Assembly (NCBI GenBank): GCA_022822545.1
Contig: JAJEBE010000049.1
Location: 1 to 64,000, forward strand
Source: Anaerolineae bacterium
GTDB taxonomy: Bacteria; Chloroflexota; Anaerolineae; Aggregatilineales; Phototrophicaceae
DNA: 64,000 nucleotides
Direction: 5' to 3'
The position numbers and the translations under genes were made by a program. The notes beneath the pieces are model-generated. The model was not told the origin of the DNA, did not search any database, and saw only the letters and a program-made list of their open reading frames with translations. Below are positions 49,201 to 57,336 of this stretch, piece after piece; position 1 is the first letter of the stretch; every line of letters begins with the position of its first letter.

Positions 49201-49743
49201 GAAACTGCCCGGCTCGATGACCAGTGGCGCCGGCTCATAACCCATGCCGATCCAGCGCAGGATCAGGCTTTCCATTTGGATTCGCTCACCCTGAAAAAGT
49301 TCAATCGTGGCGCTCTGGAATTCTGCCGGCGGCAAGGTCTTTTGCATCAGCGCGCGCATAGAGGCGACCACGATCGGCTGATGCCCTTCTTGCGGCTGTG
49401 CGAGCGCGGACAATGCCGCGATGCGATTGCGAATGACGCTGAGATCCCAAGGCGCCCGATCGTAAAAGAGGGCTGACGGTTCGGCGAAGCGATAGAGCCG
49501 ATCCGGTTGATCCAGCCAAAGGGGCAGTTGCTCGCTGACATTGTAAGCGCGGCGCGCGGCCGATGTCAGGTAGATCAAAGGTCCGCGCCAGTCCGTCGCC
49601 AAAGCCGCCAGCAAAAAGGGACGGGCAGAGCGCGCGACATTCAAGCCCGCCTGTGATTGCTGCGCCGAGAACGCTTCCAGCATCCGCTGATAGTCGGCTG
49701 TGTCTCGTAACGCGTCTAACAAACCCGCCAGTTTCTGCGACAT
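46234..49743 (-). CDS. mfd: Transcription-repair coupling factor
   Basis: 1169 aa; [114 protein letters not shown]. Confidence 0.97.
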   Translation of the reverse strand: [1169 protein letters not shown]

Positions 49744-49886
49744 GATTGCCTTGTTCTGTCCTCAACCAGGAAGGCATCAGTATAGCAAAGCGCCGGTCAG
49801 GGGACTAGACGGGCTAGCCCTCCAACAGAGCAATCGCGCCTAAGTAGTTCCAACTTGGTCATGAAAAACCCGGAAATCAAGCCGCC

Positions 49887-49945
49887 TTGTAGGGGCGACC
49901 TGCCAGGTCCCCCGCCTACGCGACCCTGTAAGTCGCCCGCCCGTC
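49887..49945. repeat. GTAGGGGCGACCTGCCAGGTC-type palindromic intergenic repeat, copy 1
   Basis: TTGTAGGGGCGACCTGCCAGGTCCCCCGCCTACGCGACCCTGTAAGTCGCCCGCCCG; related copy at 50423. Confidence 0.5.
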
Positions 49946-50035
49946 CACAACCCCAAGCCAACGGTCCCGCCAAATGGCAGCTTCCGCCGCTTTTAAATCG
50001 GCTATTATTCCCTTGGCAGAATCGCCTTAATGCGC

Positions 50036-50047
50036 GAACATATGTTC
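50036..50047. promoter_or_regulatory. LexA-like inverted repeat GAAC-ATAT-GTTC
   Basis: cGAACATATGTTCa, perfect 12-bp palindrome about 290 bp upstream of the mfd start. Confidence 0.35.
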
Positions 50048-50169
50048 AAGAATCGCTGCACACACTTGTAGCAAGCGTAAAACTGGGACCAAAATGCCTG
50101 CCCTGATTTCCTTCCCGAATTGCCGCGCAGCTGGCGCCAGGCTCGCTCATGGCAACCTCTGCGCAGCGG

Positions 50170-50312
50170 CGCCACAGATTGCCAGATTGCCAAAAAAGTT
50201 TTTCTCGGCAACTGTTACGCAGCGAGCATATCACGCGCCGACGCGCCATCCGCCCTTCAGATGGCCAGATGGCCAAAAAAAGTTTTGTCGACAAACGATC
50301 GGCGGCGAGCGC
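50170..50312. repeat. Two imperfect ~60-bp direct repeat units
   Basis: Unit 1 CACAGATTGCCAGATTGCCAAAAAAGTTTTTCTCGGCAAC…GCAGCGAGC; unit 2 TTCAGATGGCCAGATGGCCAAAAAAAGTTTTGTCGACAAAC…GGCGGCGAGC, about 81 bp apart. Confidence 0.65.
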
Positions 50313-50422
50313 GTACTGCGAACACATGGGGCATGCCGCTTCCGATGGATGACACAAGTAATTCCAACGAAGTAATGGGAACATAAGGCAAAGTAAAGAG
50401 ATGGGCAAAAAAATCGAAATCA

Positions 50423-50453
50423 TTGTAGGGGTGACTCTGTGAATCGCCCGTCG
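50423..50453. repeat. GTAGGGG-type palindromic intergenic repeat, copy 2
   Basis: TTGTAGGGGTGACTCTGTGAATCGCCCGTCG, shares the TTGTAGGGGYGAC head and TCGCCCG tail with copy 1. Confidence 0.4.
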
Positions 50454-50800
50454 ATAACATCCGCTACAGATCACTTTTTCGCATGACTAACTTGGGGCTA
50501 CTGAGAACTACGCTGTTCCAATGATGGGCCCGCTTGAGCGCCTGGGCCTGCCGAAAACCGTCGCGGAAAAAAGACGGAAAAAGACGGATAAAGGACGAAT
50601 AATAGATGGCTGTCGGACATAAAACTTCAAGTTCTTTACAATGACTTGGTTCTATATAGATTCATTTAGAGTTGTTTTATGGCTTGTCGATTTGCCATCC
50701 AATTAAGGCAAGAAGGTGAAGAGGAGGCTTGAATATGGCTTTGCGCCGTTTCGTCGCGGCTGCCCAATCGGAAGCGGACGCAGCCGGCGCTCACCGTCCC

Positions 50801-52009
50801 CTAGTCCACCAGCGCCTGATATGCGAGCGCGCGAAAGTCCTGCTGGAAGAACAGCATGTTGTCCATCAGCTGCGTCATGATGATGCCGACCAGTTGCTCC
50901 TGCGGGTCGACCCAGAAATTGGTCGCGGCGGCGCCGCTCCAGCCGTAGTTGCCATCCGAGTTGAGCACGCGGGTCTGCGCCGCATCCATGACGACATCAA
51001 AGCCCAGGCCGAAGCCGCGGCCGGAGATCTCGGCAAAGCCGATCGCGAGGGGCAGGAGCTCCGGCTTGATATGGTTGCGCGTCATAAATTCCAGGGTCTT
51101 GCGCCCGATAATGCGAACATCGTTCGCCTCGCCTTCGTTCAAGAGCATATTGGCGAATTGCCAATAATCGGACATGGTGGAGACCAGGCCGCCACCCCCG
51201 GAGGGCGCGCTGGCCGGCTTGCTGTAGTCATGCCAGGGGATATGCGGCGCGCCCTTGTATTCGTGGAAGCTGCCGTCCTGGATATTGTGCTGGTAGAGCT
51301 TGGCGAAGCGGTCAAGCTTGTCCGCCGTTACGTGGAAAGCGGTGTCGGTCATGCCAAGCGGCCTAAAGATGCGCTCGGCCAGGAAGTCTTCAAAGGGCAT
51401 GTCAGAGAGCAACTGCACCAGGTAACCGCAGACATCGGTGGCGATGCTGTAATTCCAGGCGCTGCCAGGCTGGAAGCGCAGGGGAAGCGCCGCCATACCA
51501 GTGATCTTTTCTTCCAGGGAGGCGGTTTCGCTGCGGAAGATCGAATCGCGATACATATCGTCGATCGGCGAATCAAAGTGGAAGCCGTAGCTCAAGCCGG
51601 CGGTATGCGTGAGCAGATGATGGATATTCATAGGCGGGTTTTGCGCGACCAGCTTCTGCCCCATGTAGTCGTAGCCGCTGAGCACCTTGGTATTGCCGAA
51701 GGCGCTTATGTAGCGGCTGACAGGATCGACCAGTTGGAACTTGCCTTCTTCGTGCAGCATCATCAAAGCGATCGATGTGATCGGCTTGGTCATGCTGTAG
51801 ATGCGGAAGATGGTGTCCTTCTCCATCGGGCTGCCCTCTTCGGCATCACGGTAGCCGCAAGTTTCAAAATGAACGACTTCAGAATCGCGGGCTACAAGCG
51901 TGACAAAGCCGGCGACTTGTTCCCGGTCGATGTATTCCCCCAGCCGGTTGCTGATGCGATTAAGGCGTTCGGCCGACATGCCGACGACTTCGGGTGCGAT
52001 AACTTGCAT
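50801..52009 (-). CDS. Serine hydrolase (class C beta-lactamase/esterase family)
   Basis: 402 aa; FRIYSMTKPITSIALMMLHEEGKFQLVDPVSRYI (SxxK), WNYSIATDVCGYLVQLLS (YxN), GYNWSGAA-like tail (GNYGWSGAAATNFWVDP). Confidence 0.9.
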   Translation of the reverse strand: MQVIAPEVVGMSAERLNRISNRLGEYIDREQVAGFVTLVARDSEVVHFETCGYRDAEEGSPMEKDTIFRIYSMTKPITSIALMMLHEEGKFQLVDPVSRYISAFGNTKVLSGYDYMGQKLVAQNPPMNIHHLLTHTAGLSYGFHFDSPIDDMYRDSIFRSETASLEEKITGMAALPLRFQPGSAWNYSIATDVCGYLVQLLSDMPFEDFLAERIFRPLGMTDTAFHVTADKLDRFAKLYQHNIQDGSFHEYKGAPHIPWHDYSKPASAPSGGGGLVSTMSDYWQFANMLLNEGEANDVRIIGRKTLEFMTRNHIKPELLPLAIGFAEISGRGFGLGFDVVMDAAQTRVLNSDGNYGWSGAAATNFWVDPQEQLVGIIMTQLMDNMLFFQQDFRALAYQALVD

Positions 52010-52048
52010 GTGACACTCCTGCTTTTCTCTGTGATATGTGGACAGGTC

Positions 52049-53086
52049 TTATGTAGATTCGAGTGTTTCTTGCAGGGCTCGGCGCATGTCCAGGGCTTTG
52101 GGATGCTGCGGATTGATCGCCAGCGCTCGCTGCACTTCTTCCAGCGCCGCCGCCCGGTCGTCATTTTGGCAGAAGTACTGCGCCAGGATGAGGTAGCGGT
52201 TCACGGCGCGCTTCCTGTTTTCCTGCGCGAGGTAGCCTTCGGCGATTTCCCGCTGTTCCGCAACCAAGGAGGGACGGATAGACACGGCCTTCACCAATTC
52301 GACAAGGGCTTGCTCCTGCTTGCCGGCGCTTCTGTACAGATGCGCCAACTTGAGGTGGTTGGCGACGGCATCGTCGATGCGCCCGAGTTTCTTCTGCAGC
52401 GCGATGAGTCTCATCAGCGGCTTGGGGTCCGACGGCGCCAATTCCTGCGCGCGTGCCGCGGCTGTGAGCTGCGCTTCAAGATCGCGCGGCTTCGGCGCGC
52501 GCCGCGACGCGCTGGCATCGCCGTTGAAGCGCGTCATCGCTTCTTCAATGCCGTCGCTCAGCCAAACCTCAACAGCATCGGCAGCGCGGCCCGCCAACTC
52601 ATTTGCGCGTATGAGATCATCGCCTTTGAAGGGTTGAAGCACGTAGTTGACCGGATCCATCTTGCCGGGCGGCCGCCCGATGCCAAAACGCAGGCGGGCG
52701 AAGTCTCTGCTGCCGAGGTGCTGAATGATGCTGCGCAGGCCGTTTTGACCGCCGTGCCCGCCGGATTGGCGCAAGCGCAGAATTCCAAAAGGCGTATCGA
52801 GGTCATCGTGCACGACGAGCAAGTTCGACAGCGCAATGTCGTAGAAGTCCATCAACTGACGCAGGGATTCGCCGCTGCGATTCATATAAGTCATGGGCTT
52901 GGCGAGTTTGATCGGAATGCCCTGGATTTGCCCGCTCCAGACAAGCGCGCGTTTCTCGCTGCGGCCCGCGCCGAGGTTGTAACGCGCCGCCAACATGTCA
53001 ATGACGCGAAAGCCGATATTGTGGCGGGTCTTTTCGTATTTGCGCCCGGGATTGCCCAGGCCGACGATTAAGCGCTTGGAACTCAT
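52049..53086 (-). CDS. pth: Peptidyl-tRNA hydrolase with C-terminal TPR extension
   Basis: Start ATG at 53086 (MSSKRLIVGLGNPGRKYEKTRHNIGFRVIDMLA); KPMTYMNRSGESL, VVHDDLDTPFGILRLRQSGGHGGQNGLRSIIQHLGSRDFARLRFGIGRP; followed by about 150 aa of TPR-like sequence. Confidence 0.92.
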   Translation of the reverse strand: MSSKRLIVGLGNPGRKYEKTRHNIGFRVIDMLAARYNLGAGRSEKRALVWSGQIQGIPIKLAKPMTYMNRSGESLRQLMDFYDIALSNLLVVHDDLDTPFGILRLRQSGGHGGQNGLRSIIQHLGSRDFARLRFGIGRPPGKMDPVNYVLQPFKGDDLIRANELAGRAADAVEVWLSDGIEEAMTRFNGDASASRRAPKPRDLEAQLTAAARAQELAPSDPKPLMRLIALQKKLGRIDDAVANHLKLAHLYRSAGKQEQALVELVKAVSIRPSLVAEQREIAEGYLAQENRKRAVNRYLILAQYFCQNDDRAAALEEVQRALAINPQHPKALDMRRALQETLEST

Positions 53087-53159
53087 GCGATTCTCGGCTG
53101 CTGTTGCGTCGGCCGTATGGTAGCAGAGGGCGCGGAATATTGTCCAGCGAGAGCGGCGC

Positions 53160-53930
53160 CTAGAGCGGGCTGTCATCGACGTAACGGGGGTAGGTGGATT
53201 TCGCCGCGTCGGCAAGGCCCAGGTCAATATCGATGGTGACGAAGGGTGTTTCAGCGCTGGTCGTGGCGAGCACGGCGCCATCGGGGTCACAGAGCCAGCC
53301 GGCGCCGCCCAGGTCGACGCCACCCGCTTGGCCGGCGTGGTTTGAAGAAAGGCAAAACGCGCCGGAGACGACCGCGGCTGTTTGGCCGCCGGCCAGCCAT
53401 TTGGCGTTGCTGTGCCGGGGTGTGCTACGCGGATTGAGCAGCAGGCGCGCGCCGCGCTTGGCATAATCGCGGGCGTGCTGCAAAAACCAAATCTCGGTGC
53501 AGATCATGAAGCCGAGTGAGAGACCATCGTTGTGTATCACTTGAAAATCGACCGGCGCGCGATCGTACCAGTTCGCTTCCCAATAACCGTCGTCGTTGGG
53601 CAGGTAGGTCTTGGCATGTGTCCAACGCAATCCGTCGCGGCGCGTCCACAGATAGGCGATATTGTGGCGTTTTGCGCCAATGTTTCGTGGGGCGGCGCCG
53701 GCAACCCTGTCAACGGGGAGTTGCGGCAGCCGGGCAAACCAGTTTTCGTGGGCGGCGACCGCGCTTTGCCAGGCCGCTTCATTCGGCGTCGGGTCGGCGC
53801 AGAACCAGGGAGCAAAGCACATCTCCGGCAGAAGGACGAATTGCGACTTGCTCTCGGCCAGGTGGTCAATGAGCCGTCGCCACTCGGATTCCAGCCGGTT
53901 GGCGTCCAGTTGAGTGATGGTTGCGCGCAC
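53160..53930 (-). CDS. Carbon-nitrogen hydrolase (nitrilase superfamily)
   Basis: 256 aa; FVLLPEMCF (Glu), THAKTYLPNDDGYWEANWY (Lys), LGFMICTEIWFLQHARDYAKRGARLLLNPRST (Cys). Confidence 0.85.
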   Translation of the reverse strand: MRATITQLDANRLESEWRRLIDHLAESKSQFVLLPEMCFAPWFCADPTPNEAAWQSAVAAHENWFARLPQLPVDRVAGAAPRNIGAKRHNIAYLWTRRDGLRWTHAKTYLPNDDGYWEANWYDRAPVDFQVIHNDGLSLGFMICTEIWFLQHARDYAKRGARLLLNPRSTPRHSNAKWLAGGQTAAVVSGAFCLSSNHAGQAGGVDLGGAGWLCDPDGAVLATTSAETPFVTIDIDLGLADAAKSTYPRYVDDSPL

Positions 53931-53945
53931 GGTATTGGTCTCGGC

Positions 53946-55886
53946 TCAGGCCAATTGGCGCTGCTGGCTGAATTGGGTCTCGTAGAGATTGGCGTACAAG
54001 CCGCCCTCTTCAAGCAGCTGCGCATGCGTGCCGCGTTCGACAATCGCGCCGCGATCAAGCACGAGAATCAGGTCAGCGGCGAGGATGGTGCTTAGCCGAT
54101 GGGCAATAACGATGCTGGTGCGGCCGCGCATGATATGGCTGAGCGCGTCTTGAATCAGCGCTTCGGATTGGCTGTCGAGGTGGCTGGTGGCTTCGTCAAG
54201 GACGAGGATGCGCGGGTCTTTCAAGACGACGCGCGCGATCGCCATACGCTGTTTCTCGCCGCCACTGAGGCGATAGCCGCGTTCGCCGACGATGGAGTCG
54301 TAACCATCGCGGAGCCCGGTGATGAAGTCGTGAATATGGGCGACTTTGGCAGCCGCTTCGATTTCGGCTTGTGCCGCATCAGGCTTGGCGTAGAGCAGGT
54401 TGGTGCGGATGGTGTCATGGAAGAGGTAGGTTTCTTGCGTGACCATGCCGATGTTCTCCGCCATGGTGCTCAAGGTCAGGTCGCGCAGGTCCTGCCCGTC
54501 CAGGGTGATGCGACCGTCGCTGGGGTCATAAAGGCGAGGGATTAGGTAGGTCAGCGTGGTTTTGCCGGCGCCGCTGGGGCCGACCAAGGCGACCAGTTGC
54601 CCGGGAGCTATTTCAAAGGAGAGCTTGTCCAGCGCCAATTCGCGCGCTTGATGTAAAGGGGCGCTGGCCGCGCTGCCGTTGCCGCGTTGTTGGGGATCGC
54701 CGGATCGAGTGGCGGCTACGCTGTGCATACGGCCGATGCGCTCGACATCGGTGAGCAACTGGCGCCGGTCAATTTCGTAGCGGAAGGTGACATCAGCGAA
54801 GGCCAACTCGCCGCGAACATCGCTGAGATGGAGGGCATCGGATTTTTCTTCGATCTCCAGCGGCAGATCGATGATTTCGAAGACGCGTTCAAAGCTGACG
54901 ATGGACTGGGCGAAATCGACCGGGGCGTTGGTCAAGGCTTGCAGCGGTGTGTAGAGCTGGGTGAGGTAGGTGACGAAGGCGACAATGTCACCGATGGTGA
55001 ATTGGTCCTGGATGACCAGAATGCCGCCAATCCAGTAGACGAGGGCAGTGCCGGCGACGCTGACCAGCCCAATGAGCACGAAGAACTGCGTGCCCAGGAT
55101 GGCGCGCAAGATGCCCGAATCCCGGACATCGGCGGCGCGTCTTTCAAAGTGCTCGACTTCGGCGTCGATGCGCCCGAAGAGCTTGACGAGAAGCGCACCG
55201 CTGATATCGAGGGTCTCGTTCATCATGGCGTTCATTTGCGCGTTATAGCCCATCTGCTCGCGGGCTATCTCTTTCAGTCGACGGCCCAGGCACCGGGCGA
55301 AGAAGATGAAGAGGGGCAGCACGAGAATGCCGAGTATAGTCAACTCCCACTTCATGCTGATCATCACGGCCAGGGTGGCGACGACGGTGATGATGTTGGT
55401 GATGAGCGAGACGATGGTATTGCTTATGGCGTTCTGGGCGCCGACCACATCATTGTTGAGGCGGCTCATCAACTCGCCGGATTTCGTATTGGTGAAAAAG
55501 CGCAGCGACATCTTTTGCAGGTGGTGGTAAAGCGAGACGCGGAGGTCATAGATCACGCCTTCGCCGATGGAGACGTTGAGCTTGCGCTGAATGATGCGGA
55601 TGCCGCCACTGACGAGCGGGATCGCAAGCAGGCCCAGAACCAGCAAGTTGAGCTTGCCGACATCTTTTTCGGGCAGAGCCGAATCTATGATTTCGCGGAA
55701 GATGAGTGGGCTGAGCAGGCCGAGGCCGGTTGTCAAGAGGATGGTGCCGAGCATCCCGGCGATTTGCAGGCGATAAGGTTTGGCGTAGGCGAGAACGCGC
55801 AACAACAAGCGCCGGGTGACGTTGGGTTTGGTTGTTGCGTCGGCTCCGTGCCAGTAGCGGAACCAGCCGCCGCCTTTCATCATCAT
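53946..55886 (-). CDS. ABC transporter, fused permease and ATP-binding protein (exporter type)
   Basis: 646 aa; six-TM domain, Walker A GPSGAGKTTLTYLI, signature LSGGEKQRMAIARVVLKDPRILVLDEATSHLDSQSEALIQDAL. Confidence 0.93.
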   Translation of the reverse strand: MMMKGGGWFRYWHGADATTKPNVTRRLLLRVLAYAKPYRLQIAGMLGTILLTTGLGLLSPLIFREIIDSALPEKDVGKLNLLVLGLLAIPLVSGGIRIIQRKLNVSIGEGVIYDLRVSLYHHLQKMSLRFFTNTKSGELMSRLNNDVVGAQNAISNTIVSLITNIITVVATLAVMISMKWELTILGILVLPLFIFFARCLGRRLKEIAREQMGYNAQMNAMMNETLDISGALLVKLFGRIDAEVEHFERRAADVRDSGILRAILGTQFFVLIGLVSVAGTALVYWIGGILVIQDQFTIGDIVAFVTYLTQLYTPLQALTNAPVDFAQSIVSFERVFEIIDLPLEIEEKSDALHLSDVRGELAFADVTFRYEIDRRQLLTDVERIGRMHSVAATRSGDPQQRGNGSAASAPLHQARELALDKLSFEIAPGQLVALVGPSGAGKTTLTYLIPRLYDPSDGRITLDGQDLRDLTLSTMAENIGMVTQETYLFHDTIRTNLLYAKPDAAQAEIEAAAKVAHIHDFITGLRDGYDSIVGERGYRLSGGEKQRMAIARVVLKDPRILVLDEATSHLDSQSEALIQDALSHIMRGRTSIVIAHRLSTILAADLILVLDRGAIVERGTHAQLLEEGGLYANLYETQFSQQRQLA

Positions 55887-56023
55887 AAGGGCCTCCTGCT
55901 AGGACTATAGCATAGCGGAAGAACAAGGCGGAATGTAACTGCCCATTCGGCTAGGTGTCGAGCCAGGGAAGAGACAAAAAATGAGAATCAAGCCGGAGCA
56001 GGCAGGCTGCCGGAAAAGCCGGA

Positions 56024-56416
56024 CTAGCGGTCGAGCGCCAAGCCCCGGATGATGGCGCGGGCATCGGAAAGGTTGGGCGCGAACAGGACTTCCCGTCCTT
56101 CCACGTCGTTATTGAGGGTCTTCTGCAAAGTCTGGTAAATCGTCCGCAGGGCGCCGTTTGCGCCTACCACAACGCGAGCGCCTTCGTTCGGGCGCGCTTC
56201 GCCACTGGCAAGAAGATTCTTCGCGCCGGTTAATATATCGCGGGGGATGGCGGCGCCTTCCAGATCGATGATGAGATCGACAAAGTGTTCCACGCTGCCG
56301 ATCAAACTGTCCGCTTTCTGCACCGCTTCTTCGAGTTCGTCCCAAGTCCATTCCGATTCGAACTCGAGGAGGATGATCGTTTTCTTCTTGTTGTCCCAGC
56401 GGGTGACGATTGCCAT
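56024..56416 (-). CDS. Small soluble protein of unknown function (STAS/SpoIIAA-like character)
   Basis: MAIVTRWDNKKKTIILLEFESEWTWDELEEAVQKADSLIG…; alternating beta/alpha pattern, no catalytic motif. ORF extends to 56437. Confidence 0.6.
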   Translation of the reverse strand: MAIVTRWDNKKKTIILLEFESEWTWDELEEAVQKADSLIGSVEHFVDLIIDLEGAAIPRDILTGAKNLLASGEARPNEGARVVVGANGALRTIYQTLQKTLNNDVEGREVLFAPNLSDARAIIRGLALDR

Positions 56417-56547
56417 CTCGCCTATCCTGTTAAACATTCAGCACTCAAGATTATACGCAGTATTATGCCAGCAGTTGTGGGCGATGCCAATCTCAAAATG
56501 GCGCGCTTGCCTCGTGGCCGCCAGCTAAATGCCGAGTTCGCGCGGTT

Positions 56548-57336
56548 TCAGTTTTCCGCGATCTGGAAGGCTATAGGTGTGGACAGCGGGGTATCGTCGA
56601 CGCGTATCTCGACGCTCCAGGAACCAGGGAAGAATGTCGTATCGGTCTGGTCGATGAAGAACCAGATGCAATTGTCGTTGATGTCGTTCTCGGCTTCAAA
56701 GCTGAAATAGGCGACTTCTGTCCCGCGGCGATACCAGCGCGAAGAAATGCTGGCGCCGGCGGCTATGTTATGCGCTTCGGCTACGATGTAAATCGCCTGG
56801 GACTGTGGGGTGAACCTGGGATTGCTGTCGATCGCGCAATCGAAATCGTTGACGCCCGATGCCATCACGATATTTTCGAGGCGGGGACGGTTATCATCGG
56901 GCGCGGGCTGCGGATTTGTCGCCGTGGCGGTGGCGGCGGCCGGTATATCGGTAGGGCGGGAAATCGGAGTGATGGCGCTGGCGGCTGGCGCGCGCGCGTC
57001 GATTGGCGTCGGCGGCGGAATCAATGTCGGGCCGCTCTTGATCAAGCTTACGCTGGTCTCGACATAGTTTGTGTCAGTGCCGAGGCTGCTTAGGCTATGC
57101 TGCAGCAAGCCACCGGCTTCTTCCGCTTGCCCGACGCGAGTGCCCGCGTATTCGAGGGTGGTTTTCATGCGCGCGCGGACAACGGTAGCGGTCGCGCGCA
57201 AATTCTCGATCTCTGAGCGTATCTGGCTGTATGCGGTGGCGGTCATCTCTGGCGCGCCGGAAGCGCAACCGGCGAGGACAGAAGCGGAGAGTATGGCCAG
57301 GGCAGTGGCGACAATGAGGTAGGGTCTGACGATCAT
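56548..57336 (-). CDS. Predicted lipoprotein of unknown function
   Basis: 262 aa; signal peptide and lipobox LSASVLAGC, helical region, Pro/Thr-rich linker, C-terminal beta-rich domain. Confidence 0.7.
   Translation of the reverse strand: MIVRPYLIVATALAILSASVLAGCASGAPEMTATAYSQIRSEIENLRATATVVRARMKTTLEYAGTRVGQAEEAGGLLQHSLSSLGTDTNYVETSVSLIKSGPTLIPPPTPIDARAPAASAITPISRPTDIPAAATATATNPQPAPDDNRPRLENIVMASGVNDFDCAIDSNPRFTPQSQAIYIVAEAHNIAAGASISSRWYRRGTEVAYFSFEAENDINDNCIWFFIDQTDTTFFPGSWSVEIRVDDTPLSTPIAFQIAEN

Noticed and set aside
50729-53071. 780-aa plus-strand ORF
   Set aside because: Antisense to the well-supported serine hydrolase and pth genes, spanning their spacer; no family motifs. Long antisense frames are expected here from GC-rich codon usage.
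53087-53464. N-terminal extension of the pth ORF (125 aa upstream of MSSKRL)
   Set aside because: Runs over the nitrilase gene in another frame and lacks conserved sequence; the canonical Pth start is at 53086.
54687-55910. 407-aa plus-strand ORF rich in D/E/G/A
   Set aside because: Antisense to the ABC exporter; acidic composition reflects the complementary strand.
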